Part shown: piece after piece, positions 35,469-45,269 of the stretch
Numbering within the stretch: the stretch's first letter is position 1
How the letters are laid out: every line of letters begins with the position of its first letter
Assembly: GCF_001898315.1 (NCBI RefSeq)
Contig: NZ_MKTQ01000010.1
Span: 62,001-126,000 of the forward strand
Source of the DNA: Microbacterium sp. 70-16
GTDB lineage: Bacteria > Actinomycetota > Actinomycetes > Actinomycetales > Microbacteriaceae
DNA: 64,000 nt
Direction: 5' to 3'
Translations under genes and position numbers: made by a program
Notes under the pieces: model-generated
What the model saw: only the letters and a program-made list of their open reading frames with translations
Database searches by the model: none
Told to the model about the DNA's origin: nothing

Positions 35469-36551
35469 GTGCGCCGAGACCGATCCCACCCGCCGCAGGC
35501 GATGCCGCCGGCGCCGGCCCTCTCCCCGACCCTGCGGATCCTCCTGGGGCTCGCCGCCTTGGTCGTCGTGCTGGCGGGATTGTCGTTCGCGCGGGAGATC
35601 GTCGGGCCGGTGGCCCTGGCCGCGGTCATCGTCATCATCTGCCACCCCGTGCGCCATCCCCTCGAGCGTCGCCGCTGGCCGGGCTGGGCCGCCACGACGG
35701 CCGTGATCGCTGTCGCGTACGTCGTGCTGGCAGGTCTGGCCCTGCTGCTGTACTACGCCGGCGTCGAGTTCGTGCGGCTGGTGCGCGACTCCGCCGACGA
35801 GCTGGCCACGACCGCGCAGGGGCTCGTCGCCTGGCTGCAGGGGCTCGGTCTCGAGGAGGAGGCCACGGATGCCGCGGCGTCGGTGCTGGACCCCTCGGCC
35901 CTGCTCGACCACGCCGCCTCGCTGGGCGGGGCTGTCCTCGGCATCCTGACCGCCTTCTTCTTCGTGCTCGCCTACGTCATCTTCATGGCCGCCGACGGAG
36001 CCCGCTACGCCCGGGCCGAGCGCACGTTCGGTGCGGTCGTGCGTCCGACCGTCGGCCGGTTCCTGGCGTTCAATCGCGGCGTGCGCCGGTACTACGTCGT
36101 CAACGCGTCGTTCGGGGCGGTCGTCGCCGTCGTCGACGGCCTCGCGCTGTGGGCGCTGCAGGTGCCGGCGCCGATCGTGTGGGCGATCCTCGCGTTCGTG
36201 ACCAACTTCATCCCGAACATCGGCTTCGTCGTCGGCCTGGTCCCGCCGGCGCTGCTGGCGCTCGTGGTGGGCGGCTGGCCGCTCATGCTCGCGGTGATCG
36301 CGATCTACTGCGTCGTGAACGTGACGCTGCAGGTGATGATCCAGCCGAAGTTCGTCAGCGACGCCGTCGATCTGAGCCTGACCCTGAGCTTCTTCTCGGT
36401 CATCTTCTGGACCTTCGTCATCGGGCCGCTCGGGGCGATCCTGTCGATCCCGCTCACCCTGCTCGTGCGGGCCCTCGTGCTCGAGGGTGACCCGCAGTCG
36501 TGGTGGCTGCGCTGGCTGTCGGGCGACTCGACGGCTCGCCCGCCGCGCTAG
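35469..36551 (+). CDS. AI-2E family (PerM/TqsA-like) membrane protein
   Basis: A 360-residue membrane protein with about eight hydrophobic segments. FVTNFIPNIGFVVGLVPPALLALVVGG and the closing IGPLGAILSIPLTLLV are hallmarks of the AI-2E transporter family (PF01594), which includes autoinducer exporters and Na+/H+ antiporters. Substrate cannot be told. Start GTG 35469 lies six bases after TAGCCT (leaderless). Confidence 0.87.
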   Translation: MRRDRSHPPQAMPPAPALSPTLRILLGLAALVVVLAGLSFAREIVGPVALAAVIVIICHPVRHPLERRRWPGWAATTAVIAVAYVVLAGLALLLYYAGVEFVRLVRDSADELATTAQGLVAWLQGLGLEEEATDAAASVLDPSALLDHAASLGGAVLGILTAFFFVLAYVIFMAADGARYARAERTFGAVVRPTVGRFLAFNRGVRRYYVVNASFGAVVAVVDGLALWALQVPAPIVWAILAFVTNFIPNIGFVVGLVPPALLALVVGGWPLMLAVIAIYCVVNVTLQVMIQPKFVSDAVDLSLTLSFFSVIFWTFVIGPLGAILSIPLTLLVRALVLEGDPQSWWLRWLSGDSTARPPR

Positions 36552-36582
36552 ATGCGCACGCGCACGGCGTCGCGGCGGGCGA

Positions 36583-37188
36583 TCAGCGCGGTTCGATGCG
36601 GAGCACGTCGGGCGAGTCGCCCAGGGGCAGGTCCTCGATCAGCCGCAGCGAGCGGGCGAGGTCGTCGACGGCCCCGATGACGGTGCCGAAACGCTCGCGG
36701 TCGGAGCACACCGCCGTCACCGAGACGATGTGGGTGCCCGTGTCCCATGTCCAGGTCGCGAACGGCGGCGAGCCCGGGTCGGTCGGCAGCGGCATGACGA
36801 GCCGTTCGCCGACCCCCAGGTAGGTGCCCCGGAACGGCTCGGTGTCGTCGTACTCCATCGGCATCATCGCGCGCGCGGTGCGCAGCTGCGGGGTCGCCTG
36901 CTGCACCTGCGCCATGACCACCAGAAGCTCGGGGTCTTCCTTCCACACCCACACCAGCACGCGCCCGGCGGCCTTTCGCATGAGCCAGGGCGCGGCCTGG
37001 CTCACCGCCCAGGCGGTGACACCGCCGCCGGGTCGTGTGCCCGGAGCCGCCGCCCCGCCGAGCGCCGAGCCCGCCTGCGTGAGCAGCATCCGGATGGCCT
37101 TCTTGCGGGCCCGCCGCCCGCCGAAGCCGAACGACTCGGTGACCGGCACCCACCGGGTGCGGTCTGCCTCGGCCTGCAGTCGTGCCAT
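36583..37188 (-). CDS. Hypothetical protein, 201 residues
   Basis: No family recognised. Soluble, with a basic N-terminal third (GGRRARKKAIRMLL), a hydrophobic helix-like stretch around AAPWLMRKAAGRVLVWVW, and a C-terminal part with DTGTHIVSVTAVCSDRERFGTVIGAVDDL. ATG 37188 lies six bases after TACGCT, a leaderless start, and back to back with the nuclease gene at 37224 (35 bases apart). Confidence 0.75.
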   Translation of the reverse strand: MARLQAEADRTRWVPVTESFGFGGRRARKKAIRMLLTQAGSALGGAAAPGTRPGGGVTAWAVSQAAPWLMRKAAGRVLVWVWKEDPELLVVMAQVQQATPQLRTARAMMPMEYDDTEPFRGTYLGVGERLVMPLPTDPGSPPFATWTWDTGTHIVSVTAVCSDRERFGTVIGAVDDLARSLRLIEDLPLGDSPDVLRIEPR

Positions 37189-37223
37189 TTCTCCAGCGTA
37201 CGTTCCATTGCTATCATCCCTCC

Positions 37224-38444
37224 ATGCGCCTCCTCTCCCCCCGGGGGGCCGTTGCCGTGCTTCTGGCCGCCGCCCTGCTCACCGTGACTCCCGTCGACAC
37301 CTCGACGGCGGCGCCCGCGCGCCCTGCCCAGGTCGGCCTGGTGAGCTTCGTCTCGGCATCGCTCACGTCGACCGGTGCCACGCTGACGGTCGACTGGGCC
37401 GATATCGCGGGTGCGACGAAGTACGAGGTCTTCACGTCCACCTCGTACGACGGGATGCCCACGATGACGAAGCCGACGATGACGGTGACCGGCTCGAAGG
37501 CGACTCTCAGCGGTCTGGCGAAGGGGCGCGACTACTACGTGCAGGTGCGAGCCGTGTCTGCTGCCGGCGCCGGGCCGCGCTCGGCCAGGGTCGGGCACGG
37601 AACGATGCTCGCCGAGGCGACCGCCCCGGTCGGCGCCGTCAGCTATCAGGCGCTCAGCTGGAACGTCTGCTCGAACGTCTGCGCCTCGATCGCCACCCGC
37701 ACCAAGACGATCAACGCCCGGATCGTCGAGCTCGCCCCCGATCTGGTCGGTCTGCAGGAGGCGTCGCGCTACACGACCGCTCCCACGGGTTACGGCTTCG
37801 TGGTCAACGGTCAGAACGACATCCTCGTGCGTTCGGGTCAGTTCACGCTCGTGAAGAAGAACGCGAGCGGTGCGACCAGCGGGAGCGCGACTTTCGCGCG
37901 GTCGAAGGCCGCTCCGGGCAAGGGGCTCGCCTGGGCGGCTCTCAAGCACCGCTCGGGAGCATATGTGCTCGTCGTGGATGCCCACTTGGTCGTCGGGACG
38001 TCGGCGGCGCAGGTCGCGCAACGCGAGTATGAGGCGGGACGGCTCGCGGCGTACGTGACCTCGACGCTGGCAAAGCTGAAGAAGTCGCACGGCACGCTCA
38101 CCGACTGGACGAAGGCACCCGTCATCCTGCTCGGCGACTTCAACACCAACAAGTCCCACACGAACGACGACACGATGGCCGTGCTCGAGAAAGCCGGATG
38201 GTATGACGCCTACGATCAGGCGCGGGCTCTGAGTCGACAGCATCAGAACAGCGCCAACCCGTCGCGCCTGCTGACCCCGGTCATCGGCGTGAAGTGGGGG
38301 GACCACGTCGACAAGGTGCTCGTGCGCCCGTCGCGAGCGATCGTCTACAGCTGGCAGAACGCCGGCAAGATGGCGAGCGGAAAGTACGTGGCACCGCTGG
38401 GATCCGATCACCACCCGGTGCTCGTGAAGCTCCTGGTGCGCTAG
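37224..38444 (+). CDS. Secreted fibronectin-III plus endonuclease/exonuclease/phosphatase-fold protein
   Basis: A 406-residue protein with a signal peptide (VAVLLAAALLTV, cleavage near TAAPA). A fibronectin type III domain follows (about 30-120: LTVDWADIAGATKYEVF, DYYVQVRAVSAAGAG). The C-terminal DNase I-like fold has ALSWNVCSNVC, DLVGLQEASRYT, LGDFNTNK and GSDHHPVLVKL, the catalytic Asn/His/Asp positions. It probably cleaves extracellular DNA or phosphodiesters. ATG 37224 lies six bases after TATCAT, a near-consensus -10, so the mRNA is leaderless. Confidence 0.87.
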   Translation: MRLLSPRGAVAVLLAAALLTVTPVDTSTAAPARPAQVGLVSFVSASLTSTGATLTVDWADIAGATKYEVFTSTSYDGMPTMTKPTMTVTGSKATLSGLAKGRDYYVQVRAVSAAGAGPRSARVGHGTMLAEATAPVGAVSYQALSWNVCSNVCASIATRTKTINARIVELAPDLVGLQEASRYTTAPTGYGFVVNGQNDILVRSGQFTLVKKNASGATSGSATFARSKAAPGKGLAWAALKHRSGAYVLVVDAHLVVGTSAAQVAQREYEAGRLAAYVTSTLAKLKKSHGTLTDWTKAPVILLGDFNTNKSHTNDDTMAVLEKAGWYDAYDQARALSRQHQNSANPSRLLTPVIGVKWGDHVDKVLVRPSRAIVYSWQNAGKMASGKYVAPLGSDHHPVLVKLLVR

Positions 38445-38491
38445 TCGTCGTACCGGGCAGCCTCGCCGTCGCCGGCGGTCGGCCAGGGTTC

Positions 38492-38514
38492 GTGCCAATC
38501 GCAGGCTGAACCGA
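38492..38514. repeat. Partial copy of the 34927 hairpin arm
   Basis: GTGCC-N4-GCAGGCTGAACCG here matches GTGCC-N4-GCAGGCTGAACCG at 34927-34948 except for the four middle bases. The right arm is absent. It adjoins the start of the RHS relic, as if a hairpin had been cut at a rearrangement junction. Confidence 0.5.
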
Positions 38515-38523
38515 CGCCAGCAG

Positions 38524-38965
38524 GTGGCCGGTGAGGCGGGGGTGTCGTTCGTGTGGGATGCGGCGGGCAACCGGACGGGTCGGGTGCAGGGGTCGGCGGT
38601 GTCGTCGTTTGTGTGGGATGCGGAGGGGGAGCTGGTCTCGTCGACGGTGTCGGGGTCGACGGTGTCGAGTGTGTTCGACGCGGGTGGTGACCGGTTGGTG
38701 CGGTTTGAGGGGTCGTCGAAGGTGACGGTGTTCCTGCCGGGTGGGATGGAGGTGTCTTCGACATCTGTGTCGGCGCTGCAGGCGACGAGGTGGTATTCGT
38801 TCGCGGGGCGGACGGTCGCCTACCGCACGGGTAACGGGCTGTCGGGGGTGACCAGTGTGGTGGTCGATCATCACGGGAGTGTGGTCGCGTCGGTGCATGA
38901 CACTGATTGGGGTGCGCCGGTTCGGCGGGTGTGGTCTGACTCGGCCCAGGCGCGTGGGAGCGGGG
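38524..38965 (+). pseudogene. RHS/YD-repeat protein fragment
   Basis: About 145 codons of YD-repeat sequence: SFVWDAAGNRTGR, SSFVWDAEGELVSS, SSVFDAGGDRLVR, then the RHS-like WYSFAGRTVAYRTG and VVDHHGSVVASVHDTD. Intact RHS/wall-associated proteins have hundreds to thousands of residues; here both the N-terminus and the core-end/toxin tip are missing. Homology fades near DSAQARGSG. Base use is G/T-rich, unlike neighbouring genes. It is a relic of an acquired polymorphic-toxin-type or surface protein gene. Confidence 0.75.
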
Positions 38966-39100
38966 TACGGGCCGGTTGTCGCCTCACCTGTCAGGGTTGC
39001 CGAAGGCCACCCGTGTTCCCCGGGACCCCTCGGGTAGACTCTCACCGGCGCGCACGCGACCGCGTCCCGCCGCCCGCCGCACAGATTGGCCCCGCACCAC

Positions 39101-40303
39101 GTGACCGAATCCGCGACGCCCGCCGACGACTCGCCCCGTCGCCCGCTGACGATCGTCATGGCCGCTGACACCTTCGCTCCCGACGTGAACGGCGCCGCTC
39201 GTTTTGCCGAGCGGCTCTCGGCCGGACTCGCCGCCCGCGGCCACGACGTCCACGTCGTCACGCCGAGCGTCGGACATCGCAACCACGGCGTGTTCACCGA
39301 GCACATCGAGGGGCAGGACCTCACGGTCCACCGCCTCCCGGGGGTGCGCTGGCCTCCGCACGACTGGCTCCGGTTCGTGTGGCCCTGGCGCAGCAAGCAC
39401 TACGCGCGCCGCGTGCTCGACGAGGTGAAGCCCGACGTGGTGCACAGCCAGTCGCATATCGTCATCGGGCGCGGACTCACCCGCATCGCACACCAGCGCG
39501 GCATCCCGGTCGTGGCGACCAACCACGTCATGGCCGAGAACATCATCGACTTCACGACCCTGCCGCCCCTGCTCGACAAGGTCGCGATCAAGCTGGCCTG
39601 GGACGACGCCAAGCGCACGTTCGACATGTCGCGCGCGGTCACGACGCCCACGCGCAAGGCGGCGGAGTTCCTCGAGCGCACGATCGACATCGACGGCGTC
39701 ATCCCGATCAGCTGCGGCATCGACAAGCGCAACTACACGCCCGATCTCACGCCGCGCTCGCACCACCGCGTGCTGTTCGTCGGTCGGCTGACGACCGAGA
39801 AGCACGTCGAGGCGACCCTCGAGGCGGTGGCCAGGCTCGTGCCCGAGCTGCCCGAGATCACCTTCGACATCGTCGGCGGCGGCGACCAGCGCCGCAACCT
39901 CGAGCAGACGGTGCAGCGGCTCGGGCTCACAGACCGCGTGACGTTCCATGGCCGGGTCGACGAAGAGCAGCTGCGCGCCGCTTACACGCGCGCCGACGTG
40001 TTCGCGATCGCCTCGATCGCCGAGCTGCAGTCGATCGCGACGATGGAGGCCATGGCATCCGGGCTGCCGGTCGTCGGCGCGAACGCCGTGGCGCTGCCGC
40101 ACCTCGTGCACGACGGCGAGAACGGCTACCTGTTCGAGCCGGGCGACGTCGACGACCTCGCCGACAAGCTGCGCCGCGTGCTCACGGCATCGCCCCAGGA
40201 GTACCTGCGGATGCAGCAGGCCTCGCTCGATGGCGTCGACATCCACGACATCGAGAAGACCCTCGACACCTTCGAGAAGCTGTACCGCGGCGAGCCCCTG
40301 TGA
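39101..40303 (+). CDS. Glycosyltransferase, GT4-like
   Basis: A 400-residue retaining glycosyltransferase of GT-B fold. The N-domain starts IVMAADTFAPDVNGAARFAERLSAGLAARGH; the C-domain shows VLFVGRLTTEKHVEATLEA, FDIVGGGDQR and the nucleotide-sugar site ELQSIATMEAMASGLPVVG with the family E-x7-E pattern. The start is GTG 39101; upstream in-frame TTG is less likely. It is followed by another glycosyltransferase seven bases later. It probably acts in cell-envelope glycan or glycolipid synthesis. Confidence 0.88.
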   Translation: MTESATPADDSPRRPLTIVMAADTFAPDVNGAARFAERLSAGLAARGHDVHVVTPSVGHRNHGVFTEHIEGQDLTVHRLPGVRWPPHDWLRFVWPWRSKHYARRVLDEVKPDVVHSQSHIVIGRGLTRIAHQRGIPVVATNHVMAENIIDFTTLPPLLDKVAIKLAWDDAKRTFDMSRAVTTPTRKAAEFLERTIDIDGVIPISCGIDKRNYTPDLTPRSHHRVLFVGRLTTEKHVEATLEAVARLVPELPEITFDIVGGGDQRRNLEQTVQRLGLTDRVTFHGRVDEEQLRAAYTRADVFAIASIAELQSIATMEAMASGLPVVGANAVALPHLVHDGENGYLFEPGDVDDLADKLRRVLTASPQEYLRMQQASLDGVDIHDIEKTLDTFEKLYRGEPL

Positions 40304-40310
40304 CGGCGCG

Positions 40311-41426
40311 ATGACCCGCCTGTTCTTCGACGCCCGTTATATCCGTACCGACTTCCACGACGGCATCAGCCGGTACTCTGCCGAGCTCGCCGCCGCGGTG
40401 TCGGCGCTCGCTCCGGCGCGCGGGGTCGAGGTCGCGTTCCTGGTCTTCGACGACCGGCAGCGGGCGTTCCTCCCCGCGGACGCCGCGACGCTCACGATCG
40501 GCGCGCCCACCGCCGTCGGTGAGCCGCTGCGGGCGCGGGAGCTGAACCGGCATCGCCCGGATGTCGTGTTCTCGCCGATGCAGACGATCGGCACGTTCGG
40601 GCGCCGCTACCGGCAGATCCTGACGTTGCACGACACGATCTACTACCGCCACCGCACGCCGCCGCGCGATCTGCCGTGGTTCGTGCGGCTCGGCTGGCGG
40701 CTGTTCCACCTCTCGTACCTGCCGCAGCGGCTCACGCTGAACGCCGCCGACGTCGTGGCCACCGTCAGCGACACCTCGGCGGCCGAGTTCGCACGCGTTC
40801 GGCTGACGAAGAGGCCCGTCGTCGTGATCCCCAACGCGCCCCAGCGACTGGCCGAGCTGCTGCCGGCGGATGCCATGGTCGTGCCCGGGGCGCAGAACCT
40901 CGTATACATGGGGTCGTTCATGCCCTACAAGAACGTCGAGACTCTGCTGCGCGCCATGCGCGACCTGCCGGGGCGCACGCTCCACCTGCTCTCGCGCATC
41001 TCCCCGTCCCGCCGCGCCGAGCTCGAGGCCCTGCTGGCCGAGGCGCCGCTGCCGGAGGGAGCCTCGGTCGTGTTCCACGGCGGCGTGACCGACCCCGAGT
41101 ACGCGGCGCTGCTGGCAGACCGTGCGGTGTTGGTGACGGCATCCCTCGACGAGGGGTATGGCCTGCCGGTCGCGGAGGCCCTGGCGCTGGGGGCGCCGGC
41201 GGTCGTGACCGACATGCCGATCTTCCGCGAGGTGGCGGGCGGCGGTGCGCTGTATGCCGCTGGCACGGATGCCGCGGCGTTCGCCGCCGCCGTGCGCTCG
41301 CTCGACGATCCGGATCGGCTGGCGGGCGTGGTGGCCGCCGGCCGGGAGCACATCGCCCGGTTCGACTGGTCGCGCTCGGCCGGCATCCTGCTCGACGCGG
41401 TCGAGTCGCTGGCGCGTCGCTCCTGA
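40311..41426 (+). CDS. Glycosyltransferase, GT-B family (group 1)
   Basis: A 371-residue glycosyltransferase: FFDARYIRTDFHDGISRYSAELA at the N-terminus, LVYMGSFMPYKNVETLLRAM and VTASLDEGYGLPVAEALALGAPAVVTD at the C-terminal donor site. It resembles mannosyl/rhamnosyl transferases. It follows the previous transferase by seven bases, so both may extend the same glycan. Confidence 0.87.
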   Translation: MTRLFFDARYIRTDFHDGISRYSAELAAAVSALAPARGVEVAFLVFDDRQRAFLPADAATLTIGAPTAVGEPLRARELNRHRPDVVFSPMQTIGTFGRRYRQILTLHDTIYYRHRTPPRDLPWFVRLGWRLFHLSYLPQRLTLNAADVVATVSDTSAAEFARVRLTKRPVVVIPNAPQRLAELLPADAMVVPGAQNLVYMGSFMPYKNVETLLRAMRDLPGRTLHLLSRISPSRRAELEALLAEAPLPEGASVVFHGGVTDPEYAALLADRAVLVTASLDEGYGLPVAEALALGAPAVVTDMPIFREVAGGGALYAAGTDAAAFAAAVRSLDDPDRLAGVVAAGREHIARFDWSRSAGILLDAVESLARRS

Positions 41427-41496
41427 CGCGTTCGGTGCGTTCGTCCCTGGTGCGGCTCGGGGTGGTCGCGCTCCGCCGTCGCGATGTGTCGCGGGC

Positions 41497-41583
41497 GGGT
41501 GCTGTGCCGCGCGCGTTGCGCCGGGCGAACGACGGGCAGCGACGTTCGCCCGCCGCGAAGTGCGAGCGCGCGGTACGACACCC
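41497..41583. repeat. Nested hairpin after the glycosyltransferases
   Basis: Inner arms CGGGCGAACG (41522-41531) and CGTTCGCCCG (41543-41552) are perfect; outer arms 41497-41514 and 41566-41583 pair at about 15 of 18. The word GCGCGTTGCGCCGGGCGAACG recurs directly after it (41584-41604). A further short stem GGCCAGC/GCTGGCC lies near 41626-41644. Confidence 0.7.
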
Positions 41584-41673
41584 GCGCGTTGCGCCGGGCG
41601 AACGTCGCGGGATCACCGGATGCCGGGCCAGCGGCTTGCTGGCCGGGTGCCGTGGCGGTGACCGGGCGACAGG

Positions 41674-41790
41674 TCAGGGGAGGCGGGTCGGGTCGGTGGG
41701 GAGCTGGCGGTAGCCGTCGGTCGGCAGGGCGCGGAGCGTCCCGACGATGCCGGCGACCGCCAGGGCCACGAGAGTGATGAAGAGGAACAT
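41674..41790 (-). CDS. Tiny membrane protein, 38 residues
   Basis: MFLFITLVALAVAGIVGTL forms one transmembrane helix, followed by a Pro/Thr-rich tail ending TDPTRLP. No family is known to me. ATG 41790 is seven bases after TAGCGT, a leaderless start that mirrors the divergent regulator's start. The coding sequence is too short for usual ORF cut-offs, but its helix, promoter and conserved-looking tail support it. Confidence 0.6.
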   Translation of the reverse strand: MFLFITLVALAVAGIVGTLRALPTDGYRQLPTDPTRLP

Positions 41791-41864
41791 GGCAGAAACG
41801 CTACGCAGCATGTGATCCAGCCACTAGTGGCAGAACTGCGCATAGGGGTAGGATTTCTGCCATG
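41788..41864. promoter_or_regulatory. Symmetric divergent leaderless promoter with operator
   Basis: CATGGCAGAAA (41788-41798) and TTTCTGCCATG (41854-41864) are a perfect 11-bp inverted repeat containing both start codons. The -10 boxes TAGCGT and TAGGAT each lie seven bases before a start. In the middle is a perfect palindrome CCACTAGTGG (41821-41830), a likely site for the GlxA-type regulator. Confidence 0.65.
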
Positions 41865-42830
41865 CAGACCGTCGCGTGCCTCGTCCAGCCCGGATTCGCC
41901 CCGTTCGAGTTCGGGCTCGCCTGCGAAGCGTTCGGCCTCGACCGCTCCGACGACGGCATCCCGAACTTCGAGTTCCGCATCGTGACGCCCGATCCGGGCG
42001 CCGTGCCGAGCAACCTGGGCTTCACGATCAACGTGGATGCCGACCTGACCTTCGCCGATGAGGCCGACCTCGTCGTGGTCGCTCCGATCCCACGCGAGTC
42101 CTGGCCGCACGTCGACGAGCGGGTGCTCGAGGTCATCCGCCGCGCCGTCGCGCGCGGTGCGTGGGTGCTGACGGTGTGCAGCGGCTCGTTCGTCGCCGCC
42201 GCCGCGGGCGTGCTCGACGGGCGCCGCGCCACGACCCACTGGCGCTACGCCGACACGATGACGGCGATGTATCCCGGCATCGCTGTCGATCCCAACGTGC
42301 TCTACGTGCAGGACGGCCGCATCATCACGAGCGCCGGCACCGCCGCGGGCATCGATGCCTGTCTGCACCTGCTGCGCATCGAGCTCGGGGCAGAGCTCGC
42401 CAACAAGATCGCTCGGCGCATGGTCGTGCCTCCGCAGCGCGACGGCGGCCAGGCGCAGTTCATCGACAAGCCGCTGCCCGTGACCACCTCCCTGTCGCTC
42501 GCGCCGGTCACCGACTGGATGCTCGAGAACCTGCGGCTCGACCTCTCGGTCGACCAGCTGGCCGCGCGCGCCCACATGTCGCCGCGCACGTTCGCCCGCC
42601 GTTTCAAGGCCGACTTCGGCACGACGCCCGCCGCGTGGCTGGGCCGGCAGCGCATCATCCACGCGCAGCGGCTGCTGGAGCAGACCGATCTCGGGCTGGA
42701 TGCCATCTCCTACGAGTGCGGGTTCGGCTCGGCCGCGGTGCTGCGCCAGAACTTCGCCCGCGCGCTCGGCACCACCCCCACGGCCTACCGCGCCCGCTTC
42801 GCCTGCCCCGCCGACGCCCTGGCATCCTGA
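41862..42830 (+). CDS. GlxA-type AraC-family regulator
   Basis: A 322-residue regulator with an N-terminal DJ-1/PfpI-like domain (VACLVQPGFAPFEFGLACEAFG; LTVCSGSFVAAAAGVLDGRRATTHW with the nucleophile-like Cys) and a C-terminal AraC double HTH (LSVDQLAARAHMSPRTFARRFKADFGTTPAAWLG, DAISYECGFGSAAVLRQNFARALGTTPTAYR). These respond to small nitrogen or amide compounds in known cases; the target here is probably the adjacent promoter. Leaderless start after TAGGAT. Confidence 0.9.
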   Translation: MQTVACLVQPGFAPFEFGLACEAFGLDRSDDGIPNFEFRIVTPDPGAVPSNLGFTINVDADLTFADEADLVVVAPIPRESWPHVDERVLEVIRRAVARGAWVLTVCSGSFVAAAAGVLDGRRATTHWRYADTMTAMYPGIAVDPNVLYVQDGRIITSAGTAAGIDACLHLLRIELGAELANKIARRMVVPPQRDGGQAQFIDKPLPVTTSLSLAPVTDWMLENLRLDLSVDQLAARAHMSPRTFARRFKADFGTTPAAWLGRQRIIHAQRLLEQTDLGLDAISYECGFGSAAVLRQNFARALGTTPTAYRARFACPADALAS

Positions 42831-42886
42831 TCGGTTGCGTTTCGTCTGGGTCGCTGCGCTCTGTCGCCCAGCGATCGACTGCGTGG

Positions 42887-42913
42887 TAAAGTTGAGCCAT
42901 ACGGACTCAACTT
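42887..42913 (+). promoter_or_regulatory. clpB promoter with HspR (HAIR) operator
   Basis: GTTGAGC-N7-ACTCAAC (42891-42911), extended to AAGTTGAG/CTCAACTT, is the same 7-7-7 repeat as before dnaK. It overlaps a -10-like TAAAGT (42887-42892), so HspR would block clpB transcription directly. Confidence 0.8.
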
Positions 42914-42940
42914 TGAGATCCGCGGACTTCAGGAGACACG

Positions 42941-45190
<2,250 letters not shown>

Positions 45191-45203
45191 TCCGCCGCCA
45201 GGT

Positions 45204-45269
45204 CGCATAACTAATCGGTGTCTGGAGGCCGATTCGGGCCACCAGGACTGGTTCTGCCTGAGTTATGCG
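45204..45269. repeat. Hairpin between clpB and the MFS gene
   Basis: CGCATAACT (45204-45212) pairs with AGTTATGCG (45261-45269), and inside AATCGG pairs with CCGATT. The right arm contains the TAA stop of the minus-strand transporter. Its word ATAACTCAGG (minus strand) also forms the arm of the hairpin at 55007. Confidence 0.65.

Larger units (their letters stand above)
38445..39100. other. Intergenic region with relic and glycosyltransferase promoter
   Basis: Besides the partial hairpin arm and the YD-repeat fragment, a -10-like TAGACT (39035-39040) may drive the glycosyltransferase with a leader of about 50 bases. Nothing else convincing is seen. Confidence 0.55.

Noticed and set aside
38524..39168. 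Intact 214-residue YD-repeat gene
   Set aside because: No proper start with ribosome site, the YD homology ends before the frame ends, and the frame overlaps the glycosyltransferase start.
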